Source: Ricinus communis
Taxonomy: Eukaryota > Streptophyta > Magnoliopsida > Malpighiales > Euphorbiaceae
Reading direction: 5' to 3'
DNA length: 64,000 bases
NCBI RefSeq assembly: GCF_019578655.1
Contig: NC_063265.1
Location: forward strand, 11,442,501-11,506,500
Part shown: piece after piece, positions 47,692 to 64,000 of the stretch
How the letters are laid out: the number at the start of each line of letters is the position of its first letter
How positions within the stretch are numbered: the stretch's first letter is position 1
The notes under the pieces: generated by a model
What the model saw: only the letters and a program-made list of their open reading frames with translations
What the model was told of the DNA's origin: nothing
The model's database searches: none
Position numbers and translations under genes: made by a program

Positions 47692-50398
47692 AATCATTGT
47701 TTTATATATACTGTAGATATAAAATGCAAATGCATATACATTTTTTGTTGAAAAACATTGGGTAAATCGTAAAAATCAACAAGTTTATGTTGTTTTAGGT
47801 AAAATATGGATATAGATATAGATATAGATTCCCAGCAGCGTATAGTTTTCATTTCCTCATTCAAAGCAATTAGGAGATCTGATTTTTAAGTGTTAATTTG
47901 TCTTTGTAGTATATCCGCAATGATTTCTATTTGTCTCTTTGTTATAAAATAATTTAATAAACAAACTGATTTAGATAATAGTTAAAATTATTTATCATAT
48001 ATCCTGATAAAATTTCAATAGAATTTATAATAATTAAATAAAAATATTAATTTTTATTTATATATTATATAATTATTATTTTATTATTTTAATTATAAAA
48101 TTAAATTGATAGTGTTATAATTTAATAATGTTATTATTAGGCCATTCTTGGAATACTTCTTATTAATACGAATTAAATTCTCCGATTAAAAATCAAAACT
48201 TTCATCAACTACACATATTTTACTACACATTAGATAGGATAATGAATCCCTATTTTCATAGGGATCGAAATTTTGTTTAATCTGACGGTATAAGCGTTGA
48301 TGATGCTGATTTGCTTCTTACAAGATGTTGAATTTAAGCTTTAAATCGTAGTCTTCGGTGTGTGTGGAACAACCAGCAATTTACACAGGGCAGCATTGGC
48401 TGTGGTGCCGGTGGCGACGGTCGCGATGAGCAGCAGCCGCAAAGATCTTTACCATGCCGCTTTATTGGACCATTTATATATTCAGCTTTCTCACTATGGT
48501 AGGCCTAATATGGGCCTTGCCTACCGTATGGCTTGCCCTTTATGGCCTCCCATGTTCAAATACAACCTTCATTTCTATTGTTTAAGAGCATAACAAAATT
48601 CTAGAGTTAAAAGTACAGAAGAAATATAATTTTTATAATAGAAAAAATCTTAAATATATAATAAATAAAATATTTTATTAAAGTCCAATTTATAGCGTGA
48701 TTGTCTTTAGTTATTTTTAATTATTTTCCTATTATTTTACTAAAAAATAATTAAAAACAAAAACAAAAACCAAAACTTCAAATTTGAAAGAAAGTTAAAA
48801 TCCATATTCTTATATTTTAGCACAGTATAAAGATCATAAATTTATAGAAAAATAAAAGAAAATTGATATTTTCTATGAATTTAATCATTTGATTTGGGCT
48901 TCAAATTGGGCTTGGGTGAATAATTTAAGATCGAAGTTAAATCCAAGCCCACTCACACTGTTGACATTGCAATAAAGTATTTTCTTAAAGAATATGAAGT
49001 ACATATTATAGAATTAAAATATAGTAATTAAGAGTCACGTGGCTTGCGTATTATGCTAGGTTTAGAATCAATATTTTATTTATTTTTGAGTAAAAAAAAT
49101 ATTGTTTTTAAAAGCTTGGAGTGTAATTGTACCTTATAATAGCTTCTAATTGTGATGTGACGTAATCTTCTTTGATTATCACTAACAACATGGCAAAAAA
49201 GAAGGAAATTTTCAAATTATCCTGATTTTCTTAAATCTATTCTTCATGTGTGACAGCTAACAATTTGCTTGGATTGTATCCTTGAAAAAGAAAAGTCATG
49301 ATTTTAGAAATATCTTCCCCAAAGAAAAAAGACAAATTACCCAAATCCCATTTCAAATTGTGGCAGATTTAATTATTTTATATAAATACTTAATCCATCC
49401 AATTTTACAAAAATCAAGAAATTCCATTTTTCTAATTAATGCTATTATTTTTTATACTATTTACTCACTGAATTACTCTTAATAGTCTTGTTATTATATT
49501 GGTAGACTTTTTTATATAATTTTTTAGTATTTAATGCAAAATTAAATGTATTTTTTAACATTGAACATAAATAAAATAAAAAAATTAATTATAATGACAA
49601 TAATGAAAAATCATTTGGACTCTTGCATGCACCAAAGGCCATTATAGTTGGTAAAAAACAAAGCTTTCGGCATCATTGACATAGAAAACTATGAAAGTCA
49701 TACAGACAGCACAGTAAGAGTTACCAAAAATCAAAGGAAAGTTAGAAAAAGAAGAACCGCCAAATAGAAAGCTTGCCTCATCCAACTTTGACACTGCCAC
49801 TAAAATTCCAAAATCATTGTTGCCCGTGACATTGTTCTTATGACCTCTCTTGTTCTCAGTCAAAATAATTAAAGAAACCATTAGCTACCTAATTAATCTG
49901 ATTACTGGATAGATTAAGCTAACTAATTACTTTAAATGATAAATATATACTTATTATTCTTTCCATTTCATACTATTGACTCACTGTAATTGACTCACTG
50001 TAATTGATATAAATTTTATTTAAAGAAAATAATTAATACAAAGTGAAAAAAAATTAATTATTAATTATTTTTTATCACTTGTGGATAGATAAATAATAGT
50101 TGTGATAATAATTAAAATAAACCGATATTAATTTTTCTTAAAAATAAATTTTTAATTAATATTTTAGTTTCTAAAGATTAAAAGATGACATTGATTGTTC
50201 CAAAAAAAGATTCGTCATTGATGACATTTAAAATAAGGAAATATTTAAAAACCTCTCGACCAGCTTACTTATATTATTAAGGTATCAATGACTTAACAAT
50301 TATTATTATTATAATCAGTTGTAAGCATTATTAATATTTTGTTTCAAAAGAAAAAGGTATTGAAAAATATGACAGTATTTTTCCTCAGCCAACAAGAG
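47692..50398. other. AT-rich intergenic region upstream of the cysteine synthase array
   Basis: No gene recognised. It holds a short (GATATA)n stretch near 47810-47830, an 8-bp-arm hairpin (ATCCCTAT...ATAGGGAT) near 48244, a GC-rich islet at about 48355-48560 containing a 77-codon ORF without recognised homology, and a 14-bp direct duplication (ACTCACTGTAATTG) near 49980. Confidence 0.5.
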
Positions 50399-50781
50399 TA
50401 TAAAAGAGAGCATCCTATAGATATCCGCTATTATTACTCTGTGTTGCCTGAATCTGCTTTGGTTCATTTCTTCTCTGCGGATAAGGTTTTCTTTGGTAAG
50501 GTTTTTATTTTTTGTTCAAAAGTTTTGGTTTCAAGAATTTGAAGGTTGATGATGTAGATTAATCCTTGTTTTCCCCTATTATTTTGGTAAAAATATTTGA
50601 GGATCTCGATAGAAGTTTGAGTTTTGAAGTCATTTATAGATTGAATTAGATGGGTTTGGCAAGTTCTTTCAACGCTTGCAAAATTTTGGTGATATTTACT
50701 AACTTTCTTTTGACTTTTTAGCTTGATCTTTTGTTGATAACCTTGCATTTTCGATGTTTGTGCAGTTTTTTGATAAGAAAC
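50399..50781 (+). promoter_or_regulatory. core promoter and 5'-UTR intron of cysteine synthase copy A
   Basis: TATAAAAG at 50399-50406 places transcription start near 50430. A leader intron is likely: donor TTTG|GTAAGG near 50493 and acceptor TTTGTGCAG at 50765, 16 bases before the ATG. Inferred from spacing and splice consensus only. Confidence 0.55.
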
Positions 50782-54575
<3,794 letters not shown>

Positions 54576-55500
54576 ACAAGTTCAACTTCCACATAGCAAA
54601 AGGCATCCTTGATAGAATCATTTGAATAACCAAATATTTGTTTGGAAACGAGTTGTTTATGCAATTAACGCCTCACAAATCTGAATTTGCAGACCAAAAT
54701 GTTCAGAAAGTAGGAAATCATTTTGCAATCTGTTGTTTCCTAAAAGCAGATTACTTATGTCGGGGAGTATCAATTATTGCAGACAGAAAATGGGGGACTC
54801 CACTATGAGTGTTGTGGCGTAAGGCAGTGTGTAAATATTCATTATGTTATAATATCAGAATCTAAATTTGGCTACAGGATTGCTTATTCTGAACTTCAAT
54901 TATTAGTTGAATGAAACCAAAATAAAAAAGAAAAGATCAAATACTATTCCATTCTGAGTGTGTCAAGCTTCAGCTTTTGCATAATGGAGAATGATGCACT
55001 TCCACTATCAAGATAAGCGAAAAATATTATAAATTTGCACTCCTGTCACATCTTTTCCTCAAGCAACTGCTACTGCTTTCAGGCATCAGAGTAATATTGG
55101 GTTCTCAATTATTGCGATAGTTATGTTTCTCTTAAATCGGTCCTTGGTTAATGTTTTCAAAAAAAAAAAAAAGCTAAGCTTCTTTTGCTGTTTTTTTAGT
55201 AATTTGATAGTATCTTTGATGGTTTGATATATTCAATCATTATTCTTGAATAGATGATTTTTCTCTGTTTCTGTTTTGAACTTTGCCATTTCTTTCTTAT
55301 TTGAAGATTCTTTCAACTAGCCCATTTAGCTAGATTGGTCTTCTTGCATCATCTCAGTGATAAGTGCAAAACTGTGTGATCCATTTATTTGTTGGGTGTA
55401 ATGTTTCTGAACTGATAGATCATAAAGGATTGCAATTCTTTTCTACATAACATGCAAATTAGTTGCACATATTTGTTCTCTGGCAGGTTAGCTAGAAAAG
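54576..55500. other. intergenic and promoter region of cysteine synthase B
   Basis: No gene seen. The segment near 55310-55350 (AGATTGGTCTTCTTGCATCAT) is similar to 58720-58755 upstream of copy C (AAATTGGCCTTCTTGCATCAT), evidence that copies B and C were duplicated together with their upstream regions. Confidence 0.5.
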
Positions 55501-57704
55501 ATGGAGGAAAAGTGTGCAATCAAGAAAGATATTACTGAAGTAATTTATTTTCTTCATAATCACTTGTACTTTTCACATAAACAACAGTCTTTAAGAAAAA
55601 CAGCAATCTTGCTTATGGCCATTATCTTTCACTTATGGGGTCTTCTGCAGTTAATAGGCAATACACCTATGGTATATCTCAACAATATATTGGAAGGTTG
55701 CGTAGCTCGAATAGCTGCCAAGCTTGAACACATGGAACCTTGCTTCAGTGTTAAAGACAGGTCAACCCAACTTGTTTCATTCAAAATCTTAGTTTTATCT
55801 TGTACATGTTCCTCTTGTCAAATTGCTGGTTTTCACCTTTTTCATCTGTGACATGCAGGATTGCATATAGTATGATCAAAGATGCAGAAGAAAAGGGCTT
55901 GATTACACCAGGGAAGGTTTGTAATAATACTTCGTGATTTTTGTTTTTTAGAAGAAAAGATAAGAAAAGAGAAATGTGTTATTTTTTCACGGATGATGGA
56001 AAATTGCTACATTTGTCACATTGATATATCTACTTATTGGCCATCTCTACTATGAAACTGCTGCTGTTTCTGGTTCTGTTGGTTCTAAAGAGCGTCCTCA
56101 TTGAGCTTACAAGTGGTAACACTGGGATTTCAATGGCGTCCATTGGGGCAGCAAAGGTTACAAGACTATTCTCGTTATGCGAGCTTCAAAGAGTATTGAG
56201 AGAAGAATAGTGCTAAGAGCTTTGGGAGCTGAGGTTTACCTAACAGATCCAGACAAGGGTTTTCAAGGTGTTCTTGATAAGGCCAAAGAGATTCTGAATA
56301 GTACACCTAATGGTTATATGCTTGATCAATTTGAAAATCCTGTCAATATAAAGGTAATATTTTTATCTATATTTGTGATATGTACTAGTGTTTGAAAGGA
56401 TTTAGAAGTAAATATTTGTTCTCAGGTTCATTATGAAACCACTGGCCTGGAGATCTGGAAGGATTCAGGAGGTAAAGTTGATGTTTTGGTTGCTGGGATT
56501 GGGACTGGCGGTACAGTAACTGGTGCAGGGACATTCCTGAAGGAAAAGAACCCAGATATTAAGGTATTCTTTGTTTTACTTGTGCTTGTGCACAAAAATC
56601 TTGCTGTTCTCCAGGTTTAATTATTTTATGAAGGTATAACTTTCATTTTCTTGCATTAGGTTTATGGTGTAGAACCAGCAGAAAGTGCAGTCCTGAATGG
56701 AGGAAAACCTGGTAAGTTAGTTCATGCTTGCACTTTCTGTTTGTCCTTTGACAAATTCCTGGTTTAGTCATAAAATTGATGGCACTCAGTCCTTTGAAGG
56801 TGAGATTTTAAAGTAAAGATTCCTGAGCATATATCAGACTTGTATACTTCTTAATTCTGCTGCAAGATTGACTTGGAAATTGGCAAGATTCTCGTGATTT
56901 TATCATCACTGAAATGGATACATTGCCTTGTGTGCGTGTCAAAGGTAAACATCTAATTGATGGGCTAGGTGCTGGAATTGTACCTCCTCTTCTGGATGTT
57001 GACAAGCTTGATCAAGTTATTCAAGTAAGTGTAACAGACTCTAAATTCTTCTATTCTTTCTGCTATGATTGCCAAGTCATATACAGTGAGAGAGACCTGC
57101 AACACCATCAGAAATTGTAAATATTGTTTTGTGTCTTTAATAATTCGTGTCTTCTACCGCACGGACAACCAGATTTTAGATTGTAATGGAGACATCAACT
57201 GCTTGCTGGTTTATGATTTTGTTTAGAATTATATTACTCGAGTTTCCTGGTGTTGTGTTACATTTTAGGTATCAAGCGAGGAAGCTATTGAAACTGCCAA
57301 GCAACTTGCTTCAGAAGAAGGATTATTGGTATGATTACAGCTACTTAAGATTTATCTTCATTCAATGTTCTCTTTACTTATTTATTTATTTTTCTTTTTG
57401 TACTTCAAAATTATTAAATCTTTCTTTCCTCCACAGGTGGGAATATCATCTGGGGCTGTAACAGCTGCTGCTTTAAAGTTGGCAAAGAGACCGGAAAATG
57501 CTGGGAAGCTCATTGTAGTAAGTCTCATTAGCACTACTACCATACCTAACTTATGAATATGGAGTGGTGGATTCTGTAGCAGTAAGCCATTTGACTTGTT
57601 TGCTGTTGTGGCAGGTGATTTTCGCCAGTGCTGGGGAGCGTTATCTGTCAACTAAGTTGTTCGAGTCGTTTAGGCATGAGGCAGAAAACATGACCTTTGA
57701 TTAG
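55501..57704 (+). CDS. cysteine synthase-like (CYSD/DES1-like), copy B, one frameshift
   Basis: Ten exons at the same positions as in copy A: 55501-55539, 55651-55760, 55859-55916, 56091-56353, 56426-56563, 56660-56711, 56945-57024, 57269-57328, 57437-57517, 57615-57704; about 323 aa if in frame. The start [24 protein letters not shown] and [12 protein letters not shown] resemble the Arabidopsis CYSD/DES1 branch. Exon 4 is 263 nt instead of 264: AGCAAAGGTTAC lacks one A of the expected AAAGGTTAC context (about 56153-56157), which breaks the frame at KGYK. Further unusual changes: LTSGNTG for PTSGNTG, MRASKS for MPASMS, TTGLEIW for [15 protein letters not shown] for PCSSVKDR. The serine acetyltransferase-contact loop reads KPGKHLIDG. 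The PLP lysine and GTGGT are kept. Possibly a decaying copy, or a divergent enzyme with a sequence error. Confidence 0.85.
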
Positions 57705-58965
57705 GATAACTTTGATTCCTGAAACGAACAGAGTATGATCAAGAACTAATGTAGTAGCTGTAAGACCCTGATTAGGTCTAGTTTCAGGAGGATTTATCTT
57801 TTCCATTGTATTGTTTGGAAGATGCTTATATTATATGTAGGACATTGTAGATTTGGAAACTTATCATCAGGGAACACCTGTATGTTTGGGACAGATTGAA
57901 GAAATATCTGAAGTTGCTATCCACTCAGCTCTGATGTTCATTGCAGTGTTACATTAAAAAGCTTTTTTACTTAGTTTCAAGATGTTAATTACTCTCAATT
58001 TATAAGATTAAGAAAAATCACAGTACATTTATCAAACCTATTTAAAAAGATTACTAAAGAACCTTATTCGCTGGCCAATCTACTGTCCAATTTTATTCTC
58101 TGAACAAACAGGGACTTTCCACCACTACCTCCAAATAAGATTAGGGCAAGCATTAAGAAAAGATGGCCGTATATAAATAAACACATTAAATGGTAACTTT
58201 AGATATAAGGAAGCACCTAAATTGTTTTCTTTTACTGGGGCCAATCAACCAAAAACAGATTCTTTTTATTGATTAAAAACATCCAAAAATATGAAAGATG
58301 ATTGTTTGTCTGTTAGTGGCAGCAGTTGAGTTGACTTATACCAGATAAAAAGAAAAAGCTGAAAGTGGTGAAACAAATTTAGCAATTAGTGCACTTGCAT
58401 TATCTGTAAAGAGAAAGCTGCCAAGGAGTTCATGGTTAGGATTCTTGCTCTTTATGCTAACTTATCTTCCTTCTTTTGGCTTAGTTGCCTGCAAGTAAAG
58501 TTGGGTTGCCACTCAAGTCATTACTGTTTGACGTGTTTGTGGCGATTGGGTTCTTGATAATTTAATTCCCTTATTATATCCGCTCTTGCAAAGTTGACAT
58601 TTCTTGGTAATTTTTCTGTTTTCCGGTGATTTTGGTATTTCTTGCAAAATCGCTTAAAGGGTTTATAGTCTTGTACGTCATTTGTGTCTCGGAGCTGCAG
58701 TTTTGGAGCTCTTTTATTAGCACCTTTAGCAAAATTGGCCTTCTTGCATCATTCATTAGCTTATCTACTGAAGGAACACATAATTCATCTACTGCTTAGA
58801 TTTCTTAAAAAATAACTTAGTTCTTAGAGCTAGGAATCTGCCTATATATGGAAACCAACCATGCTTGCAGAATGTTCTCTAATTGCTATCCATATATGAT
58901 TTCTTTTTTCCTTTTCTTTTCCAAAATGTTCACTTCTTTCCATCTCGCAGGATTTATAGAAAAGA
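57705..58965. other. intergenic spacer between cysteine synthase copies B and C
   Basis: Holds the 3' flank of copy B and the promoter of copy C; no recognisable gene. The last few hundred bases share short similarities with the region upstream of copy B. Confidence 0.5.
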
Positions 58966-61745
58966 ATGGAGGATAAGTGTGCAATCAAGAAGGATGTTAC
59001 TGAAGTACTTTTCTCTATTCGTGATTTACCTATAGTCTCCACTTTAAATCTTGTGCTAAAAACAACAATCTTGCTTATACTGTGTATTTTCCTTTTATGG
59101 CCTTTTGTAGTTAATAGGCAATACCCTATGGTGTATCTCAACAATATTTTGGAAGGTTGTGATGTCCGAATTGCTGCAAAGCTTGAGAATATGGAACCTT
59201 GTTACAGTGTTAAAGATAGGTAGATAACTTGTGTCATTCAGAGGTTTATTGTATCTAAGTACATGTTCCTCTTGTCAGTTTGCTAATTTTCATCTAGAAT
59301 TATATAGTTGGTTTTCATCTATGATATGTAGGATTGCATATAGTATGATCAAAGATGCAGAAGAGAAGGGCTTGATTACACCCGGAAGGTTTGTAATGAA
59401 CGTTCATTTCTACTGATTCGTTTTTATACTGGTACGAAATTCATTGGTCAAATTAGAAAAGAATAAAAAGGAACATGAAACATCCGGAGAACCCTGAAAT
59501 GTGTTGCAATACTGCTAAGAGTGTGTCATTTTAGTCAGTATATGAGTGTTACATGAATAACAGAGTACAGATTCTTAATTTAAGTAAGTAGTTGAATATG
59601 CCATGTGAATATTCCAGAGCTTTTTGTCATATGCGGGCAATTTCCAGATTGATGCTTATGGGTTATTTCTACTAAAATTTGCTGTTGTTTTGGCTCCTTT
59701 GGTTTAAATGTGGCTGAAGACTGTCCTTGTTGAGGTTACCAGTGGTAATACTGGGATTGCAATGGCATCCATTGCTGCAGCAAAAGGTTACAAGATTATC
59801 ATAGTCATGCCAGCTTTTAAGAGTCTCGAGAGAAGGATTGTGCTACGAGCTTTTGGAGCTGAGTTGCACCTAACAGATCCAAACAAGGGCTATGATGAGA
59901 TTCTTAAGAAGGCTGAGGAGATAGTGAAAAATACACCAAATGGCTATATGCTTCATCAATTTGAGAATCCTGCCAATCCAAAGGTATTTTATCATCAATT
60001 TTTTGTAATATTCATCATTTGTCAAAAAGACTTAGGACTCATACTGCTATGATATATGTAGATTCATTATGAAACCACCGGCCCAGAGATTTGGAAAGAC
60101 TCAGGAGGTAAAGTTGACGCCTTGGTTGCTGGGATAGGGACTGGTGGTACAGTAACTGGTGCAGGAAAATTCCTGAAGGAGAAAAATCCAGACATTAAGG
60201 TATTCTTTATACTCATGCACATAATTAAAGAGCCTGATCCTCTTTAGTTTTAATTAATATATCACGGTAAAACTTTCTTTCGTCCTATGTAGGTTTATGG
60301 TGTAGAACCAGCAGAAAGTGCAGTCTTGAATGGAGGAAAACCTGGTAAGTTATGAACCACTTCATATTTGCTCTTTCTTCTTTCTAAACGATAGCTGCAT
60401 CCTTGCATACATTTTCTGGTTGTGGAGCTTGGGTCCAATTGCATGATGCAAGTGTTGCAGGTCAGGTATTCATCACTTTACAAGAATATGAGAAATACTT
60501 TTAGGAGTGTCAATTAGTTTTTTTTCCCCTACTGAATGGTCTCTTGTGATGACAAAATTACTAAGTATTGAGTGGCAATGCATTTTATAGACACTATATA
60601 TAGAAGATGAAAAACCTTCAAAATGAAGCATTTTTGGTTACATCAGCAAAGAGTTACTTCCAGCAAACCCTTGTTTCAAACTGATGCATTTTCTCCTGCA
60701 TAGATTGAATTATTGTTTCATTAACAGATAATGTATAAAATCTCTAGTTTGGAGAAGTCTTAGACAAAATGAAGACTCTGGAGCATCGACCAGACTTATA
60801 TGCTTGCTAGTTCTGTTACTAGAATGATGTTCACTTTGTCAATTTGAAGATTGGCAACATCCTCATGACTCTTATCACCTCCAAAATCTTTGTGTGTGTG
60901 TTGAAGGTCATCATAGGATTGAAGGACTAGGTGCTGGGGTTGTACCTCCTGTTCTGGATGTTGGCATGCTAGATGAAGTTGTTCAAGTAAGTCAAAAACC
61001 CTGCTATAGTTTGCTTTTAACTGACTTTTTAAATTAACTGTTAGTAACTTTGTATTTGTACAACGAGAGGCCTATGGCATGATCAGAATTTGTAGGTAAG
61101 GCTCGTCTTCTGAATCAATGTCCTCAATAGATGGACAAGCAAAATTGTGGGTCGTAATGCAGATTCTTAGTGTAAGAAGGTCGATAGTTGATGACTGTTA
61201 ATAATACTTGACATTTAATGTATTGCTGTAACATTGTAATTAGGTATCAAGTGAGGAAGCTATTGAAACTGCTAAGTTGCTTGCTTTGAAGGAAGGTTTG
61301 CTGGTACACGCTTATAGCTATATAAGATTACAATTCATGGATTACATACGACAGTGCCTTCATTTGTGATCGAAACCTGTTGGATCTTTCTTTCCCCTAT
61401 AGGTAGGGATATCATCCGGTGCTGTGACTGCTGCTGCTATAAAGTTGGCAAAGAGACTAGAAAATGCTGGGAAACTCATTGTAGTAAGTCTTACTAGTTA
61501 TCTTAGTCTTTTGCAGAATAATTTCCCAGTTGCTAGTAGTCTAGTACCATGTCTAACTTATGAAATAGACAAATGGCTTAATATGTGATTGATTTGTTCC
61601 AATAGCGTACCATGTCTTTTAATGTACTAAGCTATTTATCTTACTTTCTGTACAGGTGGTTTTTGCCAGTGCTGGGGAGCGTTATCTGTCCACTAAACTG
61701 TTTGAATCCCTTAGGCACGAGGCACAAAATATGCCCTTTCATTAA
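58966..61745 (+). CDS. cysteine synthase-like (CYSD/DES1-like), copy C, two frameshifts
   Basis: Ten exons: 58966-59004, 59111-59219, 59332-59388, 59720-59983, 60062-60199, 60293-60344, 60907-60986, 61244-61303, 61403-61483, 61656-61745; about 323 aa if in frame. Closest to copy B ([39 protein letters not shown]). Exon 2 is 109 instead of 110 nt (AATACCCTATGG against AATACACCTATGG, about 59124) and exon 3 is 57 instead of 58 nt (CCCGGAAG against CCAGGGAAG, about 59384), so both are single-base losses. Exons 4-10 are clean and well conserved: [32 protein letters not shown]. The loop KPGHHRIEG differs from copy A but stays basic. GCDVRIAAK replaces GCVARIAAK. The conserved 3' two thirds argue for a functional gene with sequencing deletions in its first exons. 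Confidence 0.87.
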
Positions 61746-61922
61746 CATCATGTTGGTTCCTTCCTGAAATGTAATGGTACAAGCAGTACCATACTTAGAT
61801 TAATTCTTTGTTTTCTAGCACAAGCCCTGAATGGGATGTGTTATTATTGCTGAAATATGTATTTGTAAGTAATTATGGACTTATCCAGGTTAGGGCTCCA
61901 TCATCCAATATGCAATGAGAAG

Positions 61923-63325
61923 TGAACGGGTTGTCGAAGCTCTTCAAAATAAATTACTGATTTTCTTAAACTAATTTGTAAAAAAAGTGAAACCAGATCG
62001 AATCCCAAGAGAACCAATATGAATAGCTTCTCAAAGTAAATTAAAAGGGGTTTTGAATGTTTGAATCGAAATTATAAATAGGCAAAAATAATGAAGGCTG
62101 AATATTTAAAGTAAATAAAATCAATCTTAACAAATTTCCAATTCAAGAGTCTTGATTCCATCCAATTGTAATCATGATCATAGGCTAAAATATCAATTCT
62201 TCTATTCAAGTACTTAGTCTACTTATTCAAAAAGCAACAAGTGTAATTCTCCTAATATAGTTGACTTGAACCCAACATCCAAATCAAAACTTACCATTAG
62301 TCAATCGGCACGATAGCGTTCCATATCAACAATGATAGCATTAAGAATAATGAGAATGACTAAACCAACATTAATTTAATTGAGATAACGCAATTGAAAT
62401 AACCTTGTTCCTTTATTTCCTAGAGCCTATCATGCAAGCTATGTAATTGAATAAGCCGTAATCACACACACATGAGCGACTCCTTGCTACTTGTGTCAAT
62501 CGTTCATGACAATTACGGATCACAAACTCAAAGTTTAGCAATAGAAAATCAATATCAAAGTTGAGTCGTCGTTCAATCAATATCAATAATTCATAAATAA
62601 TAAGAACAAAAATAAAGAATACTTGAATTAAAGAAGAATTCTGTTAAGCACAAAGCCTCACAAAATCACAATTGGAATTTATTCACTCTTGAATTAGAAA
62701 CTAAAAACTTAGCCACTCATGGTGGAGTAAGAATTCACAAGAATTGTAGAGAGTAGAAGAAGAAATAAGAATATGAATATCAATTTGAATCTGAATCTGA
62801 ATGCCTCTGCTCAAAGTATCTAGCCGTCCTTATATAGGAAGTAAAACCCTAAACCCTAATAGAATCCTTATAAAAAAGAAATAAGCTTCTTATTTAATCT
62901 TATCCCTACAAGAAATGATAAGATTAAAAGTGATCTAAATAAATTAAAACCCTAAATACATGGAAGAAAGTTCTATTAATCCAACATTTCCAAAAATAGA
63001 GGAGATTAACTAGGGATAGGTCCACCACAAATTAATCTCTGAAAATTTCGAAGCTCTCTTTCACATCTTTTAGCAGCTCATGGGATGCAAGGCGTGGTCA
63101 CGCCTTATTGACAGTAGTCTTCTGCACAGAGTTCTGCACTTCCTCCAAAAGACTTTGTTTTTGACAAAATGATGACTTAAAATATGTCTTTAGGCTAGAT
63201 TTTGCTTCATCCTTGATATTTCATCACCTAAGTTAGAATAAACATAATTTCCATAATTAAGTACATTATTCAACCAAATCGCAAAGGAATTAAACACAAT
63301 AAATATAACTATTTTTGACCTATCA
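61923..63325 (-). mobile_element. probable 3' LTR of a Ty3/gypsy-like retrotransposon
   Basis: On the minus strand the segment starts TGATAGGTC and may end CCCGTTCA, about 1.4 kb with TG...CA termini. It contains a TATA signal (TATATAAGG, about 62830-62838), then a leader with CCATGAGTGGCTAA and TTCTCTTGGGATTCGAT, a motif typical of the U5/leader side of plant gypsy LTRs. Boundaries are inferred from motifs, and no second LTR is in the window to align with. The end lies about 180 bp downstream of cysteine synthase C. Confidence 0.5.
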
Positions 63326-64000
63326 AATTTCTCCACACCTAATTTATGCTTGTCCTCAAGCATACCTCAATTCAACATAGCAATTCTCCTTTTAACCTTC
63401 CTTTCATCTCTTTTAATCTCCTCAAATACCAAATAAATTAAACATACATTAATGAGTTGAATAATAATGACAATCAAGAGATTAGCACTCATAGGATAAA
63501 TTTTATAAAAAGAACAGGTATCTTAATAATTCATCAAAATCAAAACAACAAGACTTAACACCCTCACATGGTTTCACTCAATACTCTCAAAGTGTTTAGG
63601 GTGCATTTACTCTCGGAATCAAAACAAAGCATGTTATTACCATAAGCTTGCTAATGAATCAAGTCTCCACCACTACACATGAATTAGATGCAAAAATCAA
63701 AGGGACTTTACAAGGGTTGTAATGGGGCTTAGGAAAGGGTGTGATAAAGGAAGAGCTGAGATGTTTCATAATCAAGACAAAAAGATTAGATTCTTGCATG
63801 ATAACTTATGCCACATCCACGAAACATACTACAAAAACTTTGAGATTTATTTCCACATTTTATATTAGCACTAAAAATCTTGGAGAAATAACATGTAATA
63901 ATTCAATTCAATATATTTGATGAATACTTCTCCAATTATCTTCTTTCATGAAAGGAATAAATATCAACGTCCTTTCCCCATTTTTTTCTTTTCTTTCTCT
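63326..64000 (-). mobile_element. 3' non-coding tail of a gypsy-like retrotransposon, continues off the window
   Basis: On the minus strand the sequence reads GCTTGAGGACAAGCATAAA, then AGGTGTGGAGAAATTTGATA just before the putative LTR. This phrase (GAGGACAAGC ... GTGTGG ... ATTTGATA) is a recurrent landmark between the polyprotein end and the 3' LTR of plant Ty3/gypsy elements, with AAGCCCCATTACAACC further up. No coding domain lies inside the window. Confidence 0.55.

Noticed and set aside
47176..47697. 173-codon minus-strand ORF
   Set aside because: It consists almost entirely of undetermined bases of the 500-N gap.

Overview
The window is nuclear DNA of a eudicot plant. It is AT-rich, with many short exons, GT/AG introns, 5'-UTR introns and LTR-retroelement debris. 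A TIR-type NLR gene excludes grasses, and the U1 snRNA gene has the plant USE + TATA promoter. The protein flavour suggests a rosid, perhaps Malpighiales, but that is a guess.

Layout: (1) 1-19065 is a direct duplication of about 9.04 kb (1-9040 and 10015-19065). Each copy runs from the 5' part of a kinesin-14 gene (minus strand), through about 7 kb of AT-rich intergenic DNA, to the promoter, 5'-UTR intron and first exon of a WDR48/LRS1-like WD40 gene (plus strand). The 1-kb spacer holds a third kinesin fragment and four kinesin exons, the last in the middle of the motor domain. (2) 18482-25880 is the WD40 gene, 17 exons. (3) 25881-30203 has no recognisable gene. (4) 30204-38805 is a phytyl-ester-synthase-type acyltransferase, 13 exons. 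(5) 40704-41830 is an uncharacterised single-exon plant gene with several frameshifts. (6) 42522-46585 (minus) is a TIR-NBS-LRR gene with several frameshifts. (7) 47192-47691 is a gap of exactly 500 N. (8) 50782-61745 is a tandem array of three cysteine synthase genes, one intact cytosolic OASTL and two CYSD/DES1-like copies with frameshifts. A U1 snRNA gene lies on the minus strand between the first and second. (9) From about 61.9 kb to the end is the LTR and non-coding tail of a Ty3/gypsy-like element on the minus strand.

Nearly all reading-frame breaks (about 17) can be explained as losses of 1 or 2 bases in otherwise well conserved exons, without nonsense substitutions. The 10-kb copies differ mainly by scattered SNPs and microsatellite lengths, as alleles do. 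Together with the N gap this points to a draft assembly with residual deletion errors and possibly an uncollapsed haplotype, although real duplication and pseudogenisation cannot be excluded.

Functionally these are ordinary plant genes: cysteine synthesis, chlorophyll-phytol salvage, ubiquitin-protease scaffold, immunity receptor, splicing RNA. I found no clearly new system. The best leads are the divergence inside the cysteine synthase array, the complete U1 gene within it, and the duplicated WD40 promoter/first exon in which the detached copy carries the intact start.
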